Virus record (IMG/VR): IMGVR_UViG_3300036770_006698
Location: 1-56,448 of that record
Reading direction: 5' to 3' (one strand)
DNA: 56,448 bases
DNA from: a virus
Shown: positions 16,046 through 24,329 of the stretch, in pieces
Numbering within the stretch: the first letter of the stretch is position 1
Layout of the letters: each line of letters opens with the position of its first letter
The notes under the pieces: model-generated
Database searches by the model: none
The model's input: the letters and a program-made list of their open reading frames with translations, nothing else
What the model was told of the DNA's origin: nothing
Translations under genes and position numbers: made by a program

Positions 16046-16327
16046 ATGGCAAATATACCAATAAATTTTGGTGGAGTACTTTTAACAGCAGGAAATTCAG
16101 TTACTGGATCTTTTGCTGGAATAATTTCCTTGGGAACTGGATCGGCAGCTTCACCAACCGGATCAACAATTTCTGCATTTAAGTACGGGAACGGATTACA
16201 AGCAAATCAAGCAATTATAGAAGCAACTGGTGTATCATTCACCATTCCTGCAGGAGCTACTATTCCTTTATTTATAACTTCTTGTAGTTTAGCTGCAGGT
16301 AGTGCACCCGTAATTTTATACACATAA
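16046..16327 (+). CDS. Small beta-rich hydrophobic protein
   Basis: The 93-residue protein starts one base after the previous stop. It is rich in Gly, Ala, Ser and Thr and predicted all-beta (PINFGGVLLTAGNSVTGSF, then a final VSFTIPAGATIPLFITS pair). Lacking charged residues, it resembles small capsid-surface or appendage proteins. I do not recognise the family. Its stop merges with a candidate late promoter. Confidence 0.45.
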   Translation: MANIPINFGGVLLTAGNSVTGSFAGIISLGTGSAASPTGSTISAFKYGNGLQANQAIIEATGVSFTIPAGATIPLFITSCSLAAGSAPVILYT

Positions 16328-16335
16328 TATTTATA
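16328..16335 (+). promoter_or_regulatory. Candidate late promoter element TATTTATA
   Basis: TATTTATA follows the TAA stop at 16325-16327 and ends only four bases before ATG 16340, so a transcript from it would be almost leaderless. Confidence 0.55.
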
Positions 16336-16339
16336 ACAG

Positions 16340-16948
16340 ATGAAAACCTTACAACAAGAATATCAACTTATAAAAGAAGGAAAAGGTAATAAAGACCATT
16401 TCCTTAAAATGGCTAGAAATATGTTTCCTGAATATATTGCTCATGGTAATGATTTTAATGCTGCTGTAAATATTTTAAAAAGTAAAAGTCTTTTAAGTGA
16501 AGCTATAGGTGGTATTGTTACTCAATCTAAAGCCCAACCTAACTGGTTTAAAATTTTCAATGAAAAAATTGAAGAAGCAGTAGGTGTTAAAGATAAAAAA
16601 GAATACGGTGACCAAAACTCATTCGAAAAAATTGATAAAGATGTTCAAGCAGCTTTAGATCATCAATTCGATAATAATGATCCTAAAAATATTGATAACC
16701 TTTATGGTCAATCATTTTTGTTAGGTTATTTAACCGAAATGGCTGATCCTAAAAATGCTAAAAAAACAGTTGATGAATTAAAAGCTATTGTTGCTAAAAA
16801 CATGGCTAAAGATATTAATTATTACCATACAAATGCTTCATTTGGTGTTAAAGGTATTGGATACACTAAAGATTTTGTTGGTGGTGGCGAACCTAAAGCA
16901 CCAAAAGGAAAATATAAATCAAGTGGCTACGGCGATTTAGACAAATAA
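16340..16948 (+). CDS. Head-module protein with predicted prohead protease sites
   Basis: The 202-residue protein begins MKTLQQEYQLIKE before GKG, which resembles T4 capsid-targeting sequences and their (L/I)-x-E cleavage site. A second L-S-E/A site lies at SLLSE-AIGG near residue 54. A helical middle (DHQFDNNDPKNIDNLYGQSF) and a basic, Gly-rich tail (KAPKGKYKSSGYGDLDK) follow. The IKEGKGNKDHFLKMARNMFP start is familiar from aquatic T4-like phages. It sits just before the prohead protease, so a core protein cut during maturation is likely. Confidence 0.55.
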   Translation: MKTLQQEYQLIKEGKGNKDHFLKMARNMFPEYIAHGNDFNAAVNILKSKSLLSEAIGGIVTQSKAQPNWFKIFNEKIEEAVGVKDKKEYGDQNSFEKIDKDVQAALDHQFDNNDPKNIDNLYGQSFLLGYLTEMADPKNAKKTVDELKAIVAKNMAKDINYYHTNASFGVKGIGYTKDFVGGGEPKAPKGKYKSSGYGDLDK

Positions 16949-16954
16949 CAAATC

Positions 16955-17560
16955 ATGAAACAAGTATTAATTGAAACTATCCCGTTTTCAGTTGCCCCCA
17001 TACAACTAATTGAAGGTTTAAAAGCACCTTCTGGTAATCCTTTAGTTGAAGGGATACTTGCTACTGCCGAAGTTAAAAACGGGAATGGAAGATATTATCC
17101 AAAAGAATTGTGGGAAAGAGAAATTTCTAAATATCAAGATGTTGTTAAAGAAAATAGAGCAACAGGTGAATTAGATCACCCTGAATCTTCAATTATTAAC
17201 CTTAAAAATGTATCTCATATCATCAGAGATATTTGGTGGGATGGAGATAAAGTAATAGGTAAATTAGAAATTTTACCTACAGTATCTGGTAATATTTTAA
17301 AAGCATTAATTGAAAATAACGTAACAGTAGGCGTATCATCTCGTGGAATGGGTTCATTAAAACAAATTGGTGAAACTCTAGAAGTACAAGACGATTTCGA
17401 ATTATTATGTTGGGATTTCGTTTCCACCCCTTCAAACCCAGGTTCATATATGCATTTGGTAAAAGAAGGTAAAGAAAATCTTCCCGAAAATAAATTTGCA
17501 AAAGTAAATTCTATATTAACAGAAATACTTTGCGCTAATGGGACTTGCCCCATTCTCTAA
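16955..17560 (+). CDS. gp21: Prohead core protease (T4 gp21-like, peptidase family S78/S77 type)
   Basis: The 201-residue protein has the herpesvirus-protease-like fold signature of phage maturation proteases: the strand ILATAEVKNGNGRYYPKELW, then GELDHPES with candidate catalytic H75. Next is VGVSSRGMGS with candidate nucleophile S128 or S129, and CWDFVSTPSNPGS with D154 as a possible third residue. It should cleave scaffold, capsid and core proteins after hydrophobic-x-E. Its own QLIE-G (residue 20) and ILTE-I near the C-terminus may be self-cleavage sites, as T4 gp21 is known to autoprocess. It lies directly upstream of scaffold and capsid genes. Confidence 0.92.
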   Translation: MKQVLIETIPFSVAPIQLIEGLKAPSGNPLVEGILATAEVKNGNGRYYPKELWEREISKYQDVVKENRATGELDHPESSIINLKNVSHIIRDIWWDGDKVIGKLEILPTVSGNILKALIENNVTVGVSSRGMGSLKQIGETLEVQDDFELLCWDFVSTPSNPGSYMHLVKEGKENLPENKFAKVNSILTEILCANGTCPIL

Positions 17561-17588
17561 GACGCCTGCTACCTTAGGCAATAAATGT

Positions 17589-17630
17589 ACCCGTAAGCAT
17601 ACCATAAGAACTGCTTGCGGGTCTTTTTTT
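17589..17630 (+). terminator. Rho-independent terminator after the prohead protease
   Basis: ACCCGTAAGCA at 17589-17599 pairs with TGCTTGCGGGT at 17612-17622 (one G-T wobble) around a 12-base loop, followed by C and seven T at 17624-17630. It separates protease from scaffold transcription. Confidence 0.85.
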
Positions 17631-17779
17631 AATGCAACAGGCGACTTTAAAGAATCCCCATATATGTATATTCGTAATATGCGATTTTCTTATATCGCAT
17701 CACGCTAATAAATTTTATTACGCTTCGACAATCGTTACCAATAAGCGTATTTCCAACATTTAATTTGAGGACAAAAAGT
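17631..17779 (+). promoter_or_regulatory. Scaffold gene leader with two inverted repeats
   Basis: This is the longest gap in the head module (219 bases from 17561, first part taken by a terminator). It holds ATGCGAT 17679-17685 facing ATCGCAT 17694-17700, and a perfect TAATAAA-T-TTTATTA repeat at 17706-17720. TTGAGGAC just before ATG 17780 gives one of the few Shine-Dalgarno-like sequences here. No TATTTATA core is present, so the highly expressed scaffold and capsid genes may use a different promoter in this leader. Confidence 0.4.
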
Positions 17780-19027
17780 ATGAACAGAGATCTGCTAAAA
17801 GAAGCAATCGCTGATGCAAAAGCTGTTAAAGAAACTGCTATTGCAAATGCAAAAGCTGCTTTGGAAGAAGCTTTCACCCCTTATCTAAGAGAAAAGTTAG
17901 CTGCAAAGCTTTCTGAAATGGACGATATGGATGAAGCCGAAATCGAAGAAGCTAAAAAAGACGAAAAGGAAATGAAGGAAAATTTCGATATGGACGAAGC
18001 CAAAGAAATGGATGAAGCTGAAACAATGGATGAAGCAGATGAAATGGAAGAAGGTAAAGAACTTGACGAAATGGACCTTGATGAACTTTTAAGAGAACTC
18101 GATGATATGGAAGAAGGAAAAAAAGAAGACATGATGGAAGGTGAAGATGACTTGATCAACGACCCTAAAGGCCCTACTGCTCACGGCAATGTAGCTGAAG
18201 AAGAAGAAGTAGAGACTGAAGAAGAAGATGAAGAAATCGATCTTGAAAATATGTCTGAAGATGACCTAAAATCATTTATCGAATCAGTAATCGCTGATAT
18301 GGTATCCGCTGGCGAGCTAGAGGGTAACGTAGAAGGTGAAGAAGAAGATGACGAAGTTGAAATCGAAGATGAAGAAGAAACTGAGTTAATGGAAAGAAAA
18401 AAGTACGGTGGTAATAAAGGAGACGTTCCTGCTGCTAAACGTGGTGACAAAAAAGACACTGCTGAAGAAGAAGGCGTTGAAGACTACAAAAAGAGAGTCA
18501 AAGAAATTTATGACATCGGTGCAATGAACATTTCAGATACACAAGCTATTTTAGCTGCTATTGCAGGTACTATTGGTGTTCCTTTAATGTCTATTATAGC
18601 TGCTTATGCTGAAGATAAAATCAGAGGTGTTAAAGACCTTGTTAAAGGTAAAAAAGTAGGAGCTATGGCAGAAGTTGAAGTTGACGAAATGAAAAAAGAA
18701 ATGGAAGAGTTAAAATCAGAACTTAACGAAATCAATCTTTTAAATTCAAAACTTCTTTACGTTAATAAAATCTTTAAAGCTAAGAATTTAACTGAAAGTC
18801 AAAAGTCAAAAGTATTGGAAGCTTTTGATAAAGCAACTACTGTAAAAGAAGCTAAATTAGTATACGAAACATTGTCAACTGAAGTTAAAGAAAGAAAATC
18901 TTCTGTAACTGAATCAATGATTGGTGGTGCTTCTAAAGCTGCTGGTATTGCTCCAACAAAATCTCCAATTCTAGAAGTTAACGATCAATTTGCTAGATGG
19001 CAAATGTTAGCCGGTATTAAAAAATAA
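17780..19027 (+). CDS. gp22: Prohead scaffold protein (T4 gp22-like)
   Basis: ATG 17780 gives 415 residues. An in-frame TTG at 17765 is a less likely start because GAGG lies just before 17780. The N-terminus MNRDLLKE-AIAD carries a hydrophobic-x-E/A site. Residues 50-205 are extremely acidic, mostly Glu/Asp/Met runs. Residues 235-330 include a hydrophobic helix (TQAILAAIAGTIGVPLMSII) and a coiled coil, and the C-terminus reads DQFARWQMLAGIKK, which should bind the capsid protein. Acidic composition and position between protease and capsid protein identify the internal scaffold, which is normally degraded by gp21. Confidence 0.85.
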   Translation: MNRDLLKEAIADAKAVKETAIANAKAALEEAFTPYLREKLAAKLSEMDDMDEAEIEEAKKDEKEMKENFDMDEAKEMDEAETMDEADEMEEGKELDEMDLDELLRELDDMEEGKKEDMMEGEDDLINDPKGPTAHGNVAEEEEVETEEEDEEIDLENMSEDDLKSFIESVIADMVSAGELEGNVEGEEEDDEVEIEDEEETELMERKKYGGNKGDVPAAKRGDKKDTAEEEGVEDYKKRVKEIYDIGAMNISDTQAILAAIAGTIGVPLMSIIAAYAEDKIRGVKDLVKGKKVGAMAEVEVDEMKKEMEELKSELNEINLLNSKLLYVNKIFKAKNLTESQKSKVLEAFDKATTVKEAKLVYETLSTEVKERKSSVTESMIGGASKAAGIAPTKSPILEVNDQFARWQMLAGIKK

Positions 19028-19061
19028 TTTAAAACCAAATTTAAAAAACAAAACAAAAACA

Positions 19062-20834
19062 ATGTCACAAGTACAACAATTACTCGAAAGCGCAGCTGGC
19101 TCATGGAAGTCACTTCAAAGCGACGCTGCAAGATTGGCTGGAAAGTGGACCAAAACCGGTCTTCTTGAAGGTCTTACCGAGCTTGATAAAAATAACATGT
19201 CTATCTTGTTAGAAAACCAAGCTAAACAATTAGTAACTGAAACCAATACTATCTCTTCAAACTCATCATTCACTTCAGGTGGACAAGGTGAGAACTGGGC
19301 TGGTATTGCTCTTCCTTTAGTACGTAAAGTATTCGGTACTATCGTAGCTAAAGAATTCGTTTCAGTTCAACCAATGAACATGCCTTCAGGTCTTGTGTTC
19401 TTCTTAGATTTCCAATATGGTAATAATAAGACACCTTTCACTGCTGGTTCATCTTTATATGGTAACAGAAACACAGCTTCTCAATTCCCATTCTCTACTC
19501 CAGCTGCTGAAGGTGGTTTATATGGTGGTCCTGAGGGTCGTTTCACTTACGCAACTAACCAATTTACAGCATCTGCAAATTTAACTTCATCTTTAACAGG
19601 TGTTGCACCAAATGCAACAACAGGTACAGGTTCAATCGTATCTGCTTCTTGGGCTGAATTAAATTTCGATTCTACTTATTCAGCTTCTGTAGCTGCTGGT
19701 CAAATTTACAAATTTACGATTAGTTCTTCAACAATTCCTTCATTTGATCAAGACGCAACACGTGGTTTTGTATTAACTACAGGTTCATTGTTTAATGCAA
19801 CTACTTTATTACCTGCTTTTACAAATTACAACTACACAGCTGGTACAATTGCTTTCTTCTTTACTGGTTCATCTAACTTTGCTAGTATCCCTAACTCAGG
19901 TTCAGCAGTAACTGTATTCTACGAAAAATCAGGTAACCAAGATGGTATTAACGTAACTTCAGGTAACAACCAAACATCTGCTATCGGTGGTAACCAATCA
20001 GGTCGTGGTGATTTCGAAGCTGAAGGTGCTTTTGCAGTTCCTAACGCTGCGTCAGCTACTGACATCGTTATCCCTGAGATTAACGTAAGAATGCAATCTC
20101 AAGCCATCACTGCTAAAACCAAGAAATTGAAGGCAGTATGGACACCTGAATTTGCACAAGATTTAGCTGCTTACCAAAACATCGATGCTGAAGCTGAATT
20201 AACAAACATCATGTCTGAGTACATTTCAATGGAAATTGACCTTGAAATCTTAGATATGTTGATTGAAGATGCTGCTGCTGCTACTGAATATTGGTCAGCT
20301 GTAAACAACACAGTTTACAACCCAGCATCTGATACATTTGCTGCTGCTGCAACAACACAAGCGTTCTACAACACACAAGGTCAGTGGTTCCAAACATTAG
20401 GTACTAAAATCCAAAAAGTATCTAACAAAATCCACCAGTTGACTTTACGTGGAGGTGCTAACTTCTTAGTAACTTCTCCAACAATCGCTACTATCCTTGA
20501 GTCAATCCCAGGATTTGCTTCTACTAATAACGGTGAAGCTGATCAAATGGAATACGCTTTCGGTGTACAGAAAGTTGGTTCAGTTAATGGTCGTTACAAA
20601 GTTTACAAAAACCCTTACATGACTGAAAACTTAATCCTTATGGGTTATAGAGGTTCTCAGTTCTTGGAAACAGGTGCTGTATTCGCTCCATACATTCCAT
20701 TAATTATGACTCCTCTAGTGTACGATCCAGATACATTTACTCCACGTAAAGGTCTCTTGACTCGTTACGCTAAGAAGATGTTACGTCCTGAATTCTACGG
20801 TAAGATTTACATCAATGGTTTAAACACCATCTAA
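19062..20834 (+). CDS. gp23: Major capsid protein (T4 gp23-like)
   Basis: The 590-residue protein is longer than T4 gp23 (521). Residues 1-60 form a helical pro-region ending KQLVTE, a likely prohead protease site; NTISSNSSFTSGGQGENW follows. The HK97-type core shows ALPLVRKVFGTIVAKEFVSVQ near 84 and QAITAKTKKLKAVWTPEFAQ near 345. DLAAYQNIDAEAELTNIMSE comes next, as in gp23 (AKTRKLKAQW, DADAEL). Residues 165-320 hold an extra Ser/Thr/Asn-rich beta region that may be a surface insertion. A strong GAAA-loop terminator ends the unit. Codon use is smoother and more C-rich than neighbours, as expected for high expression. Confidence 0.95.
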   Translation: MSQVQQLLESAAGSWKSLQSDAARLAGKWTKTGLLEGLTELDKNNMSILLENQAKQLVTETNTISSNSSFTSGGQGENWAGIALPLVRKVFGTIVAKEFVSVQPMNMPSGLVFFLDFQYGNNKTPFTAGSSLYGNRNTASQFPFSTPAAEGGLYGGPEGRFTYATNQFTASANLTSSLTGVAPNATTGTGSIVSASWAELNFDSTYSASVAAGQIYKFTISSSTIPSFDQDATRGFVLTTGSLFNATTLLPAFTNYNYTAGTIAFFFTGSSNFASIPNSGSAVTVFYEKSGNQDGINVTSGNNQTSAIGGNQSGRGDFEAEGAFAVPNAASATDIVIPEINVRMQSQAITAKTKKLKAVWTPEFAQDLAAYQNIDAEAELTNIMSEYISMEIDLEILDMLIEDAAAATEYWSAVNNTVYNPASDTFAAAATTQAFYNTQGQWFQTLGTKIQKVSNKIHQLTLRGGANFLVTSPTIATILESIPGFASTNNGEADQMEYAFGVQKVGSVNGRYKVYKNPYMTENLILMGYRGSQFLETGAVFAPYIPLIMTPLVYDPDTFTPRKGLLTRYAKKMLRPEFYGKIYINGLNTI

Positions 20835-20866
20835 TCTGAAGTAACTTAGGATTAATTTTCGAAAGG

Positions 20867-20893
20867 AAGCCCCGCGAAAGCGGGGCTTTTTTT
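20867..20893 (+). terminator. Strong rho-independent terminator after the capsid gene
   Basis: AAGCCCCGC at 20867-20875 and GCGGGGCTT at 20880-20888 pair around a GAAA tetraloop, and the T run extends to 20893. This is the most stable hairpin in the window. Confidence 0.95.
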
Positions 20894-20916
20894 CATATGT
20901 ATAATAAATAATCTTT

Positions 20917-21192
20917 ATGTTTAATATTTTTGAAGAAATAACTTGGCCTCAATTTACTCAATTGTCGCATATTTATCAATTACCTCTTCAAGAACAAGTT
21001 AATTATTATAACCAATATTTGTTTCAATTAAGTGAAGCAAGACAAAATTGGATAAGTACTCAAAATAAAGCACCTCATTCTAATATTGTTGGTTTTTTAG
21101 CTCAAGAAGAATCTTACATTAATAGCGATGAATACTTAGATTATTATTCTATCTTACAAGAAGATGGATCTTTTATTTATGTAACAGTATAA
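20917..21192 (+). CDS. Small conserved phage protein
   Basis: The 91-residue protein is rich in Gln, Tyr and Asn. It begins with an EEITWPQFTQLSHIYQLPLQ segment and continues EQVNYYNQYLFQLSEARQNW. A similar LP-x-x-EQVxxYNxYxxxLSxxRxxW pattern occurs in small proteins near the capsid gene of other aquatic T4-like phages. No function is known to me. It is followed after four bases by a fibre-like gene. Confidence 0.5.
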   Translation: MFNIFEEITWPQFTQLSHIYQLPLQEQVNYYNQYLFQLSEARQNWISTQNKAPHSNIVGFLAQEESYINSDEYLDYYSILQEDGSFIYVTV

Positions 21193-21196
21193 CATT

Positions 21197-21835
21197 ATGC
21201 CTAATTTACCTATTTCCCAATTACCTACAGCTAATGCCTTAACAGGAGCTGAACTATTTGCCATTGTTCAGGATGGTATAACAAAACATACTACACTTAC
21301 CTCAATTAATTATATCCCAGGAAACAACTATGGTTTATTTTCTCAAACAGCAGATAGTACTCCTATAACAGGTACTACTTCTGAACTATCTTTAATAGAT
21401 AGTGGAGTAGGTACCTTAAGTGTTCCTGCAAACGGATTTCAAGTTGGAGATAGTTTTAGAGCAATAATGGGAGGAATTTTAAATGCCGCTAATAATCAGA
21501 CTATACGAATTAAAGTAAAAGCAGGAAGCCTAATCCTTTTAGATAGTGGCACTCAAGCTATTACAAACATTACAGATGATATATTTTCTTTAAATATAGA
21601 TTTCACCATCAGACAAATTGGAGCAGCTGGAGTAGCATCTATTGTTTCATTAGGAGCATTTCACTATACAAAAACCAGTAATGGAACTATTGAAGGCTTT
21701 GCTTTTAATACTGTAAATAATACAACATTTAATACTACTATCTCTAATACACTTGATATAACTGCTCAATGGGGTAGTACTAATGATGGTAATAATATTT
21801 ATAGTGATATTTTTACATTAAATAAGACTTATTAA
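21197..21835 (+). CDS. Appendage or fibre-like virion protein
   Basis: The 212-residue protein starts MPNLPISQLPTANALTGAEL followed by FAIVQDGITKHTTLTSI. This ISQLP...LxxIVQxGxTxxxTxxxI start is the common N-terminal module of phage tail-fibre and neck-appendage proteins. The rest is beta-rich with a predicted jelly-roll-like domain and ends IYSDIFTLNKTY. It probably decorates the head, neck or tail. A terminator follows 22 bases downstream. Confidence 0.6.
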   Translation: MPNLPISQLPTANALTGAELFAIVQDGITKHTTLTSINYIPGNNYGLFSQTADSTPITGTTSELSLIDSGVGTLSVPANGFQVGDSFRAIMGGILNAANNQTIRIKVKAGSLILLDSGTQAITNITDDIFSLNIDFTIRQIGAAGVASIVSLGAFHYTKTSNGTIEGFAFNTVNNTTFNTTISNTLDITAQWGSTNDGNNIYSDIFTLNKTY

Positions 21836-21857
21836 AATTCAAAAATACTTTAAAGAG

Positions 21858-21884
21858 AGGCCTAGAGTTTTCTAGGCCTTTTTT
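21858..21884 (+). terminator. Rho-independent terminator
   Basis: AGGCCTAGA at 21858-21866 and TCTAGGCCT at 21871-21879 pair perfectly around GTTT, followed by T to 21884. Confidence 0.9.
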
Positions 21885-21905
21885 ACTTATAGGTATCTAC
21901 CTAAT

Positions 21906-22859
21906 ATGTATAGTAGAATAATAAGTTTAACTAATGTTTTAAAAATGAAAGAAACCCCAAGTCAGTTGCCTATCCAAAGTTTTGTAATGAACTTTCCCTT
22001 TACCTTATCTACATCCGATCCCAATAATATTTGGATGCAAGAACTTACAGATGAGGATTTAGCTATTAACAGACCTAAAGCTTATAAACAATTTATGGAC
22101 CTATACAATTTTGTATCTGGTCAAACTTTAACTTATTTGCTCCCCGCAGAAGGTAATTTTCAAGATCAAGTTTATGTAGCTAATTTAGGTTTACAATTAC
22201 CTCACATTAAAAATGAAAATCACATTTTATTATCTAATTTTACCTCTGATCCTAGAAAAGGTGAAGAATTAGTTGGTGAAAAATTTTTTAACCAAATAGG
22301 TTACAAAACTCATATTTCTCCTTATAAATGGGAAGGTGAAGCTGATATTAAATATTTGTATGACAATGTTTATATAGGTGGTTATGGTATTCGTTCAAAT
22401 ATTAAAACATACGAGTGGATGGAGAAAAATTTTGATATGAATATTATTAAAGTTGCTATGACTGATGAATATTTGTATCATTTAGATTGTTCAATTTTTC
22501 CACTAAATGGTGATCAAACATTAATTTGTACTGAACTATATGACGAAAATGAAATTAAACTATTAGAAAAATATACTGAAATTATAGATGTAGATGTCGA
22601 AGACGCTTTAGGAGGAATGACCAATTCAGTACGTATGGGTAATATGGTTTTATGCGCTTCTAATATTTCTGAAATGAAAAAATCTCATGAATATTATGAA
22701 GGTGAAAAACATAAAATTGCATCATTAGAAAAAATTTGTTCTGATGCAGGTATGGAACCTGTTATATTCAACTTATCAGAATATATGAAATCAGGTGCTA
22801 TGTTATCTTGTATGATGATGCATTTGAATAGAGTTGATCATAACAAAACTTTACTGTAA
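21906..22859 (+). CDS. Amidinotransferase / dimethylarginine dimethylaminohydrolase-like enzyme
   Basis: The 317-residue protein (ATG 21945 is an alternative start) has the marks of the guanidino-group-modifying superfamily: PAEGNFQDQVYVANLGL near residue 80, matching the xxDxVFxANxGL strand. Then come KWEGEAD with E143 and D147, GGYGIRSN near 158, YLYHLDCSIFPL with H192, and SGAMLSCMMMHL with nucleophile C302. The Glu/Asp, His and Cys catalytic set is complete. Relatives hydrolyse arginine or methylarginine, or transfer an amidino group. The substrate is unknown. Its stop overlaps the start of the decarboxylase-like gene (TAATGG), so the two are probably co-translated. Uncommon in phages. 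Confidence 0.8.
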   Translation: MYSRIISLTNVLKMKETPSQLPIQSFVMNFPFTLSTSDPNNIWMQELTDEDLAINRPKAYKQFMDLYNFVSGQTLTYLLPAEGNFQDQVYVANLGLQLPHIKNENHILLSNFTSDPRKGEELVGEKFFNQIGYKTHISPYKWEGEADIKYLYDNVYIGGYGIRSNIKTYEWMEKNFDMNIIKVAMTDEYLYHLDCSIFPLNGDQTLICTELYDENEIKLLEKYTEIIDVDVEDALGGMTNSVRMGNMVLCASNISEMKKSHEYYEGEKHKIASLEKICSDAGMEPVIFNLSEYMKSGAMLSCMMMHLNRVDHNKTLL

Positions 22860-23599
22860 TGGCTCAAATACTAGAAGATTGGCTAAACGGTGAAGTTAAA
22901 GAATTACAAAAACTTCCTGTAGGAGAATTATCAAATACTTTCTTTTTTAGAGACCCACTCCGCCCAAACTATATTGATTATGAGCATTTTTATAGCCCAG
23001 CGGATGGAACAATTCTATATCAAAAAGTAGTCCAACCTGATGAATCAGTTGTGGAAATTAAAGGTATGAATTATACCTTAAAGGATGTAATGGGTGATAG
23101 TGATTATAATAAACCCTCATTGGTTATCGGTATATTTATGTCATTTTATGACGTTCACATAAACCGCATACCCTATGGTGGAATACTTAAATATAGACAC
23201 TTAGAACCCATTGAATCTACAAATAAACCAATGTTAGCGGTTGAGAAGGATATCTTAAATAAGGTAATCAATCCTAACAATATGGATTATTTGAAGTATA
23301 ACGAACGAATGTTTAACCAAGTGTATGTTCCTTCTCTAGATTACACATACTATCTAATACAAATAGCCGATGAGGATGTAAACGTGATTGCACCCTTTAA
23401 ACACCAAATGGATTTAGTAGCTCAAAATGAAAGATTTAGCTTAATCCGATGGGGTTCCCAAGTAGACTTAGTTCTACCTCTGGATGAAAGATTTGATTTC
23501 GAGCTTGTATTAGATGATGCTATGCACGTTAATGCAGGTCTCGATAAGTTAGTAAAACTTAATTTAAAAGACAATGGCATCAAACCATCATACCGATGA
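22859..23599 (+). CDS. psd: Phosphatidylserine decarboxylase-family enzyme
   Basis: This 246-residue protein is close in size to short (type II) bacterial phosphatidylserine decarboxylases. All three hallmark sites are present: FYSPADG with D49, IFMSFYDVHINRIPYGG with H100, and RWGSQVDLVLP with G199-S200. In the family, cleavage at Gly-Ser turns the Ser into the pyruvoyl group that decarboxylates phosphatidylserine to phosphatidylethanolamine. No membrane helix is visible. The substrate might instead be another amino acid ester or peptide. It overlaps the upstream deiminase-fold gene by one base and phoH downstream by 26 bases. Confidence 0.85.
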   Translation: MAQILEDWLNGEVKELQKLPVGELSNTFFFRDPLRPNYIDYEHFYSPADGTILYQKVVQPDESVVEIKGMNYTLKDVMGDSDYNKPSLVIGIFMSFYDVHINRIPYGGILKYRHLEPIESTNKPMLAVEKDILNKVINPNNMDYLKYNERMFNQVYVPSLDYTYYLIQIADEDVNVIAPFKHQMDLVAQNERFSLIRWGSQVDLVLPLDERFDFELVLDDAMHVNAGLDKLVKLNLKDNGIKPSYR

Positions 23600-24308
23600 G
23601 GTATTTAGAGAAAAAAGAATTATCAAAAATCCAATTAAATTTAAAATCCCGTTAAACGAAGAGCAAAAAGCTGCTAAGGAAGAAATACTAAATAATACAC
23701 TTACTATTTTAGCAGGTAGAGCAGGTTCAGGTAAAACATTACTTGCTTGTCAAATTGCATTAGATGGTCTATTAAGAAGACATTTTGAGAAAATTATAAT
23801 TACTCGCCCAACAGTATCAAGAGAAGAAATTGGTTTCTTACCAGGTGACTTAAGAGAAAAAATGGACCCTTGGGTACAACCAATTTATCAAAATATGTAT
23901 TCTCTTTATGATAAAGAAAAAGTAGAAGCTCTTATTAATGACGGTAAAATAGAAATTGTACCTTTAGCGTTTATGCGAGGTAGAACATTCTTAGATTCTT
24001 GTATTATTGTAGATGAGGCACAAAATGTTACTCATGAACAAATGGAAATGATTGCTACTCGCATTGGTTTACGTTCTAAAATGATTGTTTGTGGTGATGA
24101 TTATCAAGTCGATTTAAAAGCCAAACGTGATTCAGGCTTTAGATTTCTATATACAGCATCTCGTAAAATAAAAAATATGGTAGGTATTACTCTTAAACAA
24201 AATCATAGAGATCCTATCGTAGATGACCTGTTACAAATGTACGAAGAAGCTGCAGAAATAGGAATTACAACTGGTTCCGCAGGAACAAGCGGAAGAGCTA
24301 AAAAATAA
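23574..24308 (+). CDS. phoH: PhoH-like ATPase
   Basis: The 244-residue protein is a P-loop ATPase with Walker A GRAGSGKT (48-55) and Walker B IIVDEAQN (144-151). Typical PhoH segments are TRPTVSREEIGFLPGDLREK, MDPWVQPIYQNM and VCGDDYQVDL. PhoH homologues are widespread in aquatic phages and are probably RNA-acting ATPases or helicases; their role in infection is not settled. The start lies inside the decarboxylase gene in another frame. A TTTTTGTAATATTTATAG promoter-like region follows the stop. Confidence 0.92.
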   Translation: MASNHHTDEVFREKRIIKNPIKFKIPLNEEQKAAKEEILNNTLTILAGRAGSGKTLLACQIALDGLLRRHFEKIIITRPTVSREEIGFLPGDLREKMDPWVQPIYQNMYSLYDKEKVEALINDGKIEIVPLAFMRGRTFLDSCIIVDEAQNVTHEQMEMIATRIGLRSKMIVCGDDYQVDLKAKRDSGFRFLYTASRKIKNMVGITLKQNHRDPIVDDLLQMYEEAAEIGITTGSAGTSGRAKK

Positions 24309-24329
24309 GGAAGAAAAATATTTTTGTAA

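Noticed and set aside
17881-18459. - strand Ser-rich open frames across the scaffold gene
   Set aside because: They are the complement of Glu/Asp/Met-rich codons (GAA, GAT, ATG give TTC, ATC, CAT) and lie inside a well-supported + strand gene.
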